Shown in pieces: positions 6,223 through 11,843 of a DNA stretch of 11,843 nucleotides. The DNA lies in the NCBI GenBank assembly GCA_017646305.1, contig JAGCMR010000239.1, positions 1 to 11,843 of the forward strand, given 5' to 3'. The notes beneath the pieces were generated by a model. That model saw nothing but the letters and a program-made list of their open reading frames with translations, did not search any database and was not told where the DNA came from. The position numbers and the translations under genes were made by a program. This stretch comes from Spirochaetaceae bacterium. Its GTDB lineage: Bacteria > Spirochaetota > Spirochaetia > Treponematales > Treponemataceae. The stretch's first letter is position 1; every line of letters starts with the position of its first letter.

Positions 6223-6230
6223 GTTACTAT
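6202..6230 (+). promoter_or_regulatory. rpmB promoter nested in the upstream terminator
   Basis: Consensus -35 TTGACA (6202-6207), a spacer of exactly 17 bases, and -10 TACTAT (6225-6230). The -35 lies in the loop and right arm of the terminator hairpin, and the terminator T run lies in the spacer. The predicted start near 6237 gives a leader of about 26 bases with AGG (6254-6256), six bases before the ATG. Confidence 0.82.
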
Positions 6231-6262
6231 GTTGCTTCAGATATTTTATAGGCAGGTTTATT

Positions 6263-6454
6263 ATGTCCAGAAGATGCGAGATTTGCGGAAAGGGTTCTCT
6301 GAGCGGTAATAAAGTGAGTAAGTCATATAATCATACACGCCGTATTTGGAAACCAAACCTTGTTGAGGTAAAGACTGAGATCGGTGGAACCACCATGACC
6401 ATCAAGATGTGCACCCGCTGCTTGAGAAGTGGTTACGTAACAAAGAAGGTATAA
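6263..6454 (+). CDS. rpmB: 50S ribosomal protein L28 (zinc-ribbon form)
   Basis: A 63-residue basic ribosomal protein, normal for bacterial L28. It begins MSRRCEICGKG, with S-x-N-x-V-S-x-S-x-N-x-T-x-R-x-W-K-P-N-L in the centre and CTRCLRSG near the end. Cys5/Cys8 and Cys50/Cys53 form the zinc ribbon of the 'C+' L28 type. An in-frame extension to 6221 exists, but its 14 residues are unlike L28 and begin upstream of the predicted transcription start, and AGG at 6254-6256 supports 6263. The gene is transcribed alone; its terminator is unusually far away, about 80 bases after the stop. Confidence 0.97.
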   Translation: MSRRCEICGKGSLSGNKVSKSYNHTRRIWKPNLVEVKTEIGGTTMTIKMCTRCLRSGYVTKKV

Positions 6455-6478
6455 TTTTTTGTTATGTCCTTGCCAATG

Positions 6479-6495
6479 GGTAACTTTTAGTTACC
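6479..6495 (+). other. hairpin in the rpmB 3' untranslated region
   Basis: GGTAAC (6479-6484) pairs with GTTACC (6490-6495) across loop TTTTA. No T run follows on either strand, so it is not a terminator by itself. It lies between the rpmB stop and the terminator at 6535 and could protect the transcript end or belong to a 3'-derived RNA. Confidence 0.4.
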
Positions 6496-6534
6496 AAATT
6501 GAAAGGAATGGTTTACATGCTGATTAAATGGAAG

Positions 6535-6563
6535 AAGGGCTGCTTTATTGCAGCTCTTTTTTT
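6535..6563 (+). terminator. intrinsic terminator after rpmB
   Basis: AAGGGCTGC (6535-6543) pairs with GCAGCTCTT (6550-6558) with one G-T wobble and loop TTTATT, running into seven T residues (6557-6563). On the minus strand the wobble becomes an A-C mismatch and only TTCTTCC follows, so it mainly serves plus-strand transcription converging on cls. Confidence 0.88.
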
Positions 6564-6602
6564 ATGTCCAAATCCATTGCAGGAAGACTTTACAGAGCGA
6601 CC

Positions 6603-8120
6603 CTACATCAAGGGGGAAAACAACTTGAAAAAGGGCCAAAGTGTGCGACGGATGAGGGGCTTTGCTTGAAACCACTGGGAGCTTGCCTGACGACTATTTT
6701 CCATGTCTTTTTCAAAAATTTCCTTACATTGACAGGCAAGATTTCTGTCGTAGAAGATGGCATTTGCTTCAAAGTGTAGGTCAAAGCTGCGAATATCGAT
6801 ATTGGTGGAGCCTATGGTACAAATCTTGTCGTCAGAAACAAGGGTTTTTGAATGAATAAAGCCCTGATAGTGATAAAACTTAATGCCAAATTCCAGCATT
6901 TCCCAGATAAACTGATAGGCCGCTTCCCGCACATAGAATTTATCCCATTGGTCTGGCACCATAATTCGTACATCGACTCCAGAAAGGGCGGCAAGCTTTA
7001 ATACCTTGAAAAATTCTTGGTTGGGGGTAAAGTAGGGTGTCTGAATATACACATACTGCTTTGCCTCCATAATTATCCGAATAAGGGCATCCTGGATTTC
7101 TGTGGAGCAAAGATCATCTGGGCCTGCAGTAATAATTTGGGTGGGGATTCCTTCTGGTTTAAAGTTATTTTGTGTAATAGCTTCTTTTGTATCGGAAAGC
7201 TGTTGCTGAAGGAGCTGGATGGTTTCTGGAGAAAAGTGTCTTGCAATATCCTCTGTTTTTTTGAGACGAGTATGCCAAGCTGGTGTAGTAAACCAGTCCA
7301 TGAAAAAGGTGGTATGGAGCTCCAATACTACAGTACCAGTGAGACGGATATGGGTATCTCTCCACAAAGGCTTTTTTCCTTTGCTGTAATTTGCGTATTC
7401 ATCTCCAATATTCACTCCTCCCATGTATCCAATTTTTCCATCGATAACCGTTATTTTACGATGGTTTCTAAAATTGATGGAAAGAGGGAGTCTCCATTTT
7501 ACGGGAAAAAAGGCTTGTACCTGTCCTCCAGCCTTGGTAAGTTGGTGAAAGAAGCTTTTTTTAGTGAGAATAGAACCCACGTCGTCATAGAGGAGCTTTA
7601 CTTCAACTCCCTGTTGAGCCTTACGACAAAGCACATCCATCAAGGCCTGACCTGTGGCATCATGGTGAATAATAAAGGATTCAACGTAGATGCTTTTGGT
7701 AGCAGCCTCCATGTCTTGCAACATATCCTTGAACAAATCTTGTCCCCAGCAATAAATCTGAGAGGAGCTGGTGAGGGCAAGAATGCTTTTGTTGCCCTCT
7801 AGATTCATCTTAATGAGGGACTTGTATTCTTCTAATAGAGGGTTGTCCAAGGCTTGATAGAACATTTTAAGAAAATCTGCATGCTCTTGAAAAAACTGGC
7901 GAGTTAATCTATCAAAAAAGTGAGAAATACGAGTAAGCTGTTTTGTTTTGGTAAAAAAATGACCGCTTAACAGAATATAAAGCAGAATTCCCACCACTGG
8001 TAGAAAGTACAATACCAAGAACCAAGCCCACCGTCGTGAATCTTCTTTCCGTTCAAAGAACAGAACAAAGATCATGAACAGCAGGTTCAGCAAGGCTGCA
8101 AGATTGAGGAATAATTCCAT
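6603..8120 (-). CDS. cls: cardiolipin synthase (phospholipase D family)
   Basis: A 505-residue inner-membrane enzyme. Bacterial Cls joins two phosphatidylglycerol molecules to give cardiolipin plus glycerol. Two N-terminal membrane helices (about 4-22 and 33-53) lead to two phospholipase D domains. The HKD motifs are intact: H220-x-K222-x4-D227 (NHRKITVID) followed by GGVNIGDEY, and H423-x-K425-x4-D430 (IHSKTLVSD) followed by GSTNIDIRSF. Length and order match ClsA-type proteins. The gene begins five bases after the pncB stop with no good Shine-Dalgarno near the ATG, so it is probably expressed from the pncB transcript by translational coupling. No minus-strand terminator of quality follows. 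Confidence 0.95.
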   Translation of the reverse strand: MELFLNLAALLNLLFMIFVLFFERKEDSRRWAWFLVLYFLPVVGILLYILLSGHFFTKTKQLTRISHFFDRLTRQFFQEHADFLKMFYQALDNPLLEEYKSLIKMNLEGNKSILALTSSSQIYCWGQDLFKDMLQDMEAATKSIYVESFIIHHDATGQALMDVLCRKAQQGVEVKLLYDDVGSILTKKSFFHQLTKAGGQVQAFFPVKWRLPLSINFRNHRKITVIDGKIGYMGGVNIGDEYANYSKGKKPLWRDTHIRLTGTVVLELHTTFFMDWFTTPAWHTRLKKTEDIARHFSPETIQLLQQQLSDTKEAITQNNFKPEGIPTQIITAGPDDLCSTEIQDALIRIIMEAKQYVYIQTPYFTPNQEFFKVLKLAALSGVDVRIMVPDQWDKFYVREAAYQFIWEMLEFGIKFYHYQGFIHSKTLVSDDKICTIGSTNIDIRSFDLHFEANAIFYDRNLACQCKEIFEKDMENSRQASSQWFQAKPLIRRTLWPFFKLFSPLM

Positions 8121-8125
8121 AGAAA

Positions 8126-9583
8126 TTATTTAATCCGTTCCTCGATGAACTTGATTTTCAGCTGACGCAAATTCTTAGTAACGGAGACCTTATAAATGTG
8201 AGGATTGAGAATCCGCTTGTAGGTGTCGTCCAAAGAAACAAGCTGTTGTTGCATGGTGGCTCTAGCAGCTTGGATGGCCTGCTGACTGGTAATTTCCTTA
8301 TCTAAAAGCTCTCCTTGAAGGATTCTCGGTTTGAGTAGAGACTCCACCTTTGCTGGTGTAAAGCTGAACTGGCGGTAATCTCCTGAAGGATGGTAGAACC
8401 GCTGTTCCTTACCTACAACAATTTCTTCATCACAAAGGGCAAGGATGTCACACTTGGCCATTCCTTCTTGGTCGTAGAGTCGCCACAGGTTTTTGATGCC
8501 GGGATTGGTGGTTTTTTCTGGATTGTCAGAAAATTTCATGGTGGGCTCCATGGCTTTACTGGTGGGGTAGTAGCGGGCAGCTAATTTATACACTCCAGTA
8601 AAGGAAGATTCATTACCACCTGTTACCATGTGAGTACCAACACCCCAGCTATTGATGGGAGCCTTTTGCTGAACCAGTGTCTGGATGATTTCCTCGGTAA
8701 GCTCGTTGGAGACAGAAATAGATGCATTGGTGAGTCCTTCCTTGTCTAGATATTTTCGTACCTTGTTGGAAAGGTATTGGATATCGCCAGAATCAAGGCG
8801 GACTCCAAAGTTGTGGTCCTGGGCAACTAGCTTTTTTCCCACAATGACGGCATTTTTAATACCAGAATTCAAAGTGTCGTAGGTATCAATAAGGAAGATT
8901 GATTTTTCTGGATAAAGCTGTGCATAGCTTTCAAAGGCTTCTAATTCTGTGGGAAAGGACATGATCCAGGAATGAGCCATAGTTCCCTGTACGGGAATAT
9001 TGTAAAGCTTGCCTGCCAGTGCATTACTGGTGGCAGTTGCACCACCTATGTAGGCTGCACGGGAAGCACTCATAGCCCCATCTGGTCCTTGGGCTCGTCT
9101 CAGTCCAAATTCCATAATATGACCTTTTCCTGAAGCAAGCCAAACTCTGGCAGTTTTTGTGGCTACTAAGCTTTGGAAATTGATGTGGTTTAGCACCAGC
9201 CCTTCTATGATTTGAGCTTCAATCAAATTGGCGTGAATACGAATTAAGGGCTCGTTGGGAAATACAATGGAACCTTCGTCCTGGGCATATAAATCCCCAG
9301 AAAAACGAAAATCTTTTAAATAGTCTAAGAAACCCTGCTCAAAAATATTGAGACTGGCAAGATAGGCAATATCTTCTTGACTAAAGGAAAAGGTTTTAAG
9401 TGCTTCCAACAGGGTATGAAGTCCAGCAAAGACAGAAAAGCCACCGTTAAAGGGCTGTCGTCGGAAGAACATATCAAAAACAGCAGGATAGTTCATTTCG
9501 TTTTTCCAATAGCCTTGAGCCATAGTAAGCTCGTAAAAGTCGGTGAACAATGCACTGGTATCGGTATAACATAGGGTGGACAT
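8126..9583 (-). CDS. pncB: nicotinate phosphoribosyltransferase
   Basis: A 485-residue cytosolic enzyme that makes nicotinate mononucleotide from nicotinic acid and PRPP (with ATP hydrolysis), the entry step of NAD salvage. Family landmarks are the N-terminal TDFYELTMAQGYW (14-26), EFGLRRAQGPDGA (158-170), GTMAHSW with the likely phospho-accepting His204 (200-206), VRLDSGD (261-267) and GVGTHMVTGG (314-323). I chose the ATG at 9583 because AGGAGG (9593-9588) lies four bases upstream and the protein then starts just before the conserved region. A longer in-frame start at 9628 lies inside the -35 box of a consensus-like promoter and would not be transcribed from it. Followed after five bases by cls. 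Confidence 0.96.
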   Translation of the reverse strand: MSTLCYTDTSALFTDFYELTMAQGYWKNEMNYPAVFDMFFRRQPFNGGFSVFAGLHTLLEALKTFSFSQEDIAYLASLNIFEQGFLDYLKDFRFSGDLYAQDEGSIVFPNEPLIRIHANLIEAQIIEGLVLNHINFQSLVATKTARVWLASGKGHIMEFGLRRAQGPDGAMSASRAAYIGGATATSNALAGKLYNIPVQGTMAHSWIMSFPTELEAFESYAQLYPEKSIFLIDTYDTLNSGIKNAVIVGKKLVAQDHNFGVRLDSGDIQYLSNKVRKYLDKEGLTNASISVSNELTEEIIQTLVQQKAPINSWGVGTHMVTGGNESSFTGVYKLAARYYPTSKAMEPTMKFSDNPEKTTNPGIKNLWRLYDQEGMAKCDILALCDEEIVVGKEQRFYHPSGDYRQFSFTPAKVESLLKPRILQGELLDKEITSQQAIQAARATMQQQLVSLDDTYKRILNPHIYKVSVTKNLRQLKIKFIEERIK

Positions 9584-9599
9584 AAAACCTCCTGAATCT

Positions 9600-9628
9600 A
9601 CTATAATTTCTTCTTTTTTATCTGTCAA
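9600..9628 (-). promoter_or_regulatory. strong promoter of pncB-cls
   Basis: Consensus -35 TTGACA (9628-9623), a 17-base spacer and -10 TATAGT (9605-9600). The predicted start near 9593 puts AGGAGG (9593-9588) at the very 5' end of the message, so the leader is only about 10 bases. There is no terminator between rqcH and this promoter, so read-through from upstream is also likely. Confidence 0.85.
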
Positions 9629-9640
9629 ATAAAATATCGT

Positions 9641-11068
9641 CTAGCTAGTGGCAGCGGCCTCTAGTTCTTGGAGAATTTCCTTATCTAGCTGGATAAAAAG
9701 GTTTTTTTCTTGACTGGGAAGCACCAAGCCCTTTGGACCATTCTTTGCTCGACGAAGATGTTTTACTTGGGTGTAGTACAAGTCTGCCTTACCTGCCTTT
9801 CTTGCCTTGGAGTGATAGACTGCCAAATTACCTGCACAGAGCATGATGGAAAGAGGAATTGTTTTTCCTGGCCGGTTTTTTACAAAAACATAGCCCCCAG
9901 CATAATCTCTGGTGTGAAACCACATATCCAAGCCCTTTACGTGGCGACGCAAAAGCTCGTCATTTTCTGTGGCGGTACGTCCCACCAAAATAGTCCAGCC
10001 TTCCACCTGATAGGAAAGACCAGGCCGTTTTTTTTCCACCTGCTGTTTAGGAGTGGTTTGTTTGCGAAGCATTTGTTGCAACCGCAAGGGATTAGGCTCC
10101 TTGCACAGTTGCTGGTAGGTGGCCTCCAAGTCCAGTAATTCTTTTTTTGCTTTTTGGATGTCGTGTTCTAGGTCTGAAAGGCCAGAAACAGTTTTTTTAT
10201 AGGTGGTGTAGTACTGAGAAGCATTTTCCTGGGCATTTTTCTTTGGGTCGATTTTGATTCTAATGAGAGCGTCGCTTTCATAGTCCTGACACTCCAAATA
10301 ATCTTGGCTACCGTCAATAAGATGGCCATAGGTGAGAATTAAATCTCCATAATGCTTCCATTGCTGGTTTTGAAGGAACTCATCCCGTTTTTTTTCTAGG
10401 CGGTGGAGGGCAGATTCCATTTTGCTGTGACGAGAATTATAAAATTTTTCTGCCTGTTCCAACAGGGCTTCCAGTGAAAGCTGTCCTGCATGCTCTCCGT
10501 ACCACCGCTCCACCTTTTGGTTAAAGCTTAAGCTTTCCCAATCTGGTAGTTGGTCAAAGCTACGAACCTGCCATTCCTTTGTTGCAGTGCCCTGTTCTTT
10601 GGGCTGAAGACTTGGCTCATGAAATATGCCACCACTAATTTCATCTTTTTTGGGACGTCGGTAAAAGGTGTCTAAAATAACATGATTGGTGTCCGTGAGA
10701 ATCATGTTGGCAGCATTGCTCCACAATCTAATGTAGAGCAGGAATTCTTGGCCACAATGAGAAAGCTCTAGCTTGATAATACGCTCTTGACCCAGCTGAC
10801 AAATAGAATTGATTCGTGCTCCCTTGATTCGAGCTTTGAGAAATTCCATAAAACGAAGAGGCTTGTTAGTTTTTGGTACCGCTGACCAAGTTTGATGGAT
10901 TCGGCATGCTCCAGCTGCAAGACAAAGGAGAATAGTTTTTGACTGCCCATTCTTGTAGGTGTGGAAGGCAATGGTGTCGTAACTTGGCTGTACAATCTGT
11001 TGGATAAAGGAACCTTCTAGCTCCAGTTCCTCCAGAATACAATCTATTTCCTTCCAGTTTAATGACAT
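9641..11068 (-). CDS. rqcH: NFACT family protein, probable RqcH ribosome quality-control factor
   Basis: A 475-residue cytosolic protein. RqcH/Rqc2 proteins bind 50S subunits with a trapped peptidyl-tRNA and recruit tRNA-Ala to add C-terminal Ala tails that mark stalled chains. Older annotations call the family fibronectin-binding protein. The NFACT-N domain (about 1-150) includes LRFMEFLKARIKGARI and RLWSNAANMILTD (114-126). A Lys/Glu-rich region (about 205-345) fits the coiled-coil arms, and a C-terminal NFACT-R domain (about 355-462) has HVKGLDMWFHTRDYAGGYV and later HSKARKAGKADLYYT. At roughly 570 residues Bacillus RqcH is longer. The functionally important Asp-Arg pair of RqcH appears here as Glu95-Arg96. 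The start is three bases after the upstream gene's stop with no Shine-Dalgarno, suggesting coupling. Confidence 0.88.
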   Translation of the reverse strand: MSLNWKEIDCILEELELEGSFIQQIVQPSYDTIAFHTYKNGQSKTILLCLAAGACRIHQTWSAVPKTNKPLRFMEFLKARIKGARINSICQLGQERIIKLELSHCGQEFLLYIRLWSNAANMILTDTNHVILDTFYRRPKKDEISGGIFHEPSLQPKEQGTATKEWQVRSFDQLPDWESLSFNQKVERWYGEHAGQLSLEALLEQAEKFYNSRHSKMESALHRLEKKRDEFLQNQQWKHYGDLILTYGHLIDGSQDYLECQDYESDALIRIKIDPKKNAQENASQYYTTYKKTVSGLSDLEHDIQKAKKELLDLEATYQQLCKEPNPLRLQQMLRKQTTPKQQVEKKRPGLSYQVEGWTILVGRTATENDELLRRHVKGLDMWFHTRDYAGGYVFVKNRPGKTIPLSIMLCAGNLAVYHSKARKAGKADLYYTQVKHLRRAKNGPKGLVLPSQEKNLFIQLDKEILQELEAAATS

Positions 11069-11071
11069 AAC

Positions 11072-11794
11072 TTAGTTAATGGTAATGACAGAAGCTGTTC
11101 TTCCATCAGTGGTATAAGCTCGTTCAGGATTCGTTTTGTCTACAAAGGAAGCCATTCCATCATAATAGGCATAGTAATGGGTTCCTTGTGGCAATGGAAT
11201 CTCCAACTCATAAAGACCTGGAGCTGTTTCCCTCATGACATAGATGGAAGAATCCCAGTTGGTAAAGGTTCCACCTAAGCGGATAATCTGCCCAGATTGA
11301 CCTTGGTATACAAAGCGCACAAGGTTTTTCTTAATGGCTTCAGTGCTAGGTGTTTCTTGTCGGTGAACGGCTACAGTGGAAAGAATCAGATTAGATTTTG
11401 TGTCAAAAATCTGATGTTCATTGTTAGGGTCAATAGTCCACAGGCCATCGATAACCAAACGGTAGGAAACATTCTTCAGAGCTTTTGGTACTTCTAGGAT
11501 ATAGAAATACACTGATTGAACGACTTGTCCTTCCATATCTGTGGTATTTACCTTTTGGAAGGAGTGAATTGTTCTGAAATTCTCAAAGTCAAAGGCGATG
11601 CCCACATGACGGGGCTTACTGTCAGCAGTAAAAATGATGTAGTCGTCCACCATGAAGGGAGCGCCAACCTTATCTATACGAGCAATGAGGTTATTGTAGG
11701 TATAAGAATCCAGTGTTGATTCTTGAACCTGTGCTGGCAGAGCCAACAGAGGAAGGGTAGAAATCAACAAAAGCAATGTAAGAAATTTCTTCAT
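11072..11794 (-). CDS. exported protein with two CBM48/early-set-like domains
   Basis: A 240-residue protein with a classical signal peptide (MKKFLTLLLLISTLPLLALPA, cleavage predicted near residue 21) and no lipobox, so probably periplasmic or surface-exposed. Two tandem beta domains resemble the CBM48/isoamylase N-terminal (AMPK glycogen-binding) fold. The first (about 60-125) ends YRLVIDGLWTIDPN. The second (about 160-240) has IRLGGTFTNWDSS, then PGLYELEIPLPQGTHYYAYYDG. The motif pattern G-x-F-x-x-W, G-x-Y-x-x-x-x-x-L-x-x-G and Y-x-Y-x-x-D-G is the CBM48 core. No catalytic domain is attached. It may bind glucan or act as an adaptor; function is unknown. No Shine-Dalgarno precedes the ATG, and TATAAA lies five bases upstream. 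It leads into rqcH with a 3-base gap. Confidence 0.8.
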   Translation of the reverse strand: MKKFLTLLLLISTLPLLALPAQVQESTLDSYTYNNLIARIDKVGAPFMVDDYIIFTADSKPRHVGIAFDFENFRTIHSFQKVNTTDMEGQVVQSVYFYILEVPKALKNVSYRLVIDGLWTIDPNNEHQIFDTKSNLILSTVAVHRQETPSTEAIKKNLVRFVYQGQSGQIIRLGGTFTNWDSSIYVMRETAPGLYELEIPLPQGTHYYAYYDGMASFVDKTNPERAYTTDGRTASVITIN

Positions 11795-11799
11795 AATCG

Positions 11800-11828
11800 T
11801 TTATATATATCGGCAGTAGACTTGAAAA
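11800..11828 (-). promoter_or_regulatory. candidate promoter of the CBM48-like gene, possibly leaderless
   Basis: TTTTCA (11828-11823), a 17-base spacer and TATAAA (11805-11800). Only five bases separate the -10 from the ATG at 11794, so transcription would begin at or next to the start codon. The -35 is moderate and the sequence stops at 11843, so an upstream promoter cannot be excluded. Confidence 0.45.
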
Positions 11829-11843
11829 CTATAGTCATGAAGG

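Noticed and set aside
6221..6262. 14-residue N-terminal extension of L28
   Set aside because: It starts before the predicted transcription start, overlaps the -10 element and does not resemble L28, whose normal N-terminus MSRRCEICGK begins at 6263.
6450..6455. Perfect TATAAT as a separate promoter
   Set aside because: The nearest -35-like sequence (TTGAGA at 6422-6427) would need a 22-base spacer, so it is not listed as a promoter.
6517..6669. 50-codon small ORF with an AAAGGA sequence nine bases upstream, starting MLIKWKKGCFIAALFL
   Set aside because: The start region looks tempting, but the frame reads straight through the rpmB terminator stem and T run and into the antisense of cls. The Leu/Phe-rich part is encoded by the terminator itself, so chance is more likely.
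7017..7802. 261-codon plus-strand open frame
   Set aside because: It lies entirely opposite cls, which has both HKD motifs. The translated product has no recognisable domain and Cys/Phe/Ser-rich shadow composition.
9584..9628. 15-residue N-terminal extension of nicotinate phosphoribosyltransferase
   Set aside because: The upstream ATG falls in the -35 box TTGACA, while an AGGAGG stands directly before the ATG at 9583.
9710..10138. 142-codon plus-strand open frame
   Set aside because: It is opposite the NFACT-R domain of rqcH and has no recognisable features.
1..11843. Mobile elements, prophage, CRISPR or defence island
   Set aside because: There is no transposase, integrase, terminal inverted repeats, regularly spaced repeats or defence-type genes. 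Gene content is uniform housekeeping and envelope functions.

Overview
The window looks like ordinary chromosome from a Treponema-like spirochaete. That is an inference from the gene set: paired short chromate transporters, an HD-GYP protein, a dimeric-type glycyl-tRNA synthetase with a zinc ribbon, zinc-ribbon L28, a signal-peptide protein with tandem CBM48-like domains, and a moderately AT-rich composition. No rRNA or marker gene fixes the species. I see no transposase, integrase, phage gene or CRISPR array.

Layout. Positions 1-626 (minus) hold two overlapping short chromate-transporter genes, the second cut by the window edge. A tRNA-Asn(GTT) with a promoter and terminator follows at 718-877 (minus). 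5-formyltetrahydrofolate cyclo-ligase (916-1512, minus) diverges from an HD-GYP-family gene (1772-3061, plus). The 259-base gap between them holds a candidate structured RNA ending in a terminator-like hairpin. The HD-GYP gene converges on a minus-strand operon, glycyl-tRNA synthetase then aldo/keto reductase (5202-3070). glyS diverges from a two-META-domain lipoprotein gene (5343-6167, plus), and the two promoters share a perfect 16-base palindrome. rpmB (6263-6454, plus) follows, with its promoter nested in the lipoprotein terminator. The rest is a minus-strand block read from 11794 to 6603: exported CBM48-like protein, RqcH/NFACT, nicotinate phosphoribosyltransferase (with its own strong promoter) and cardiolipin synthase.

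Functionally this is mostly housekeeping: translation (glyS, rpmB, tRNA-Asn, ribosome rescue by RqcH), one-carbon folate repair, NAD salvage, phospholipid synthesis and envelope proteins. The most interesting points are the possible switch-like RNA before the HD-GYP gene, the altered metal-ligand set of that protein, an aldo/keto reductase lacking two of four catalytic residues, the palindrome between back-to-back promoters, and the promoter nested in a terminator. Several genes have no Shine-Dalgarno sequence and may be leaderless or translationally coupled.
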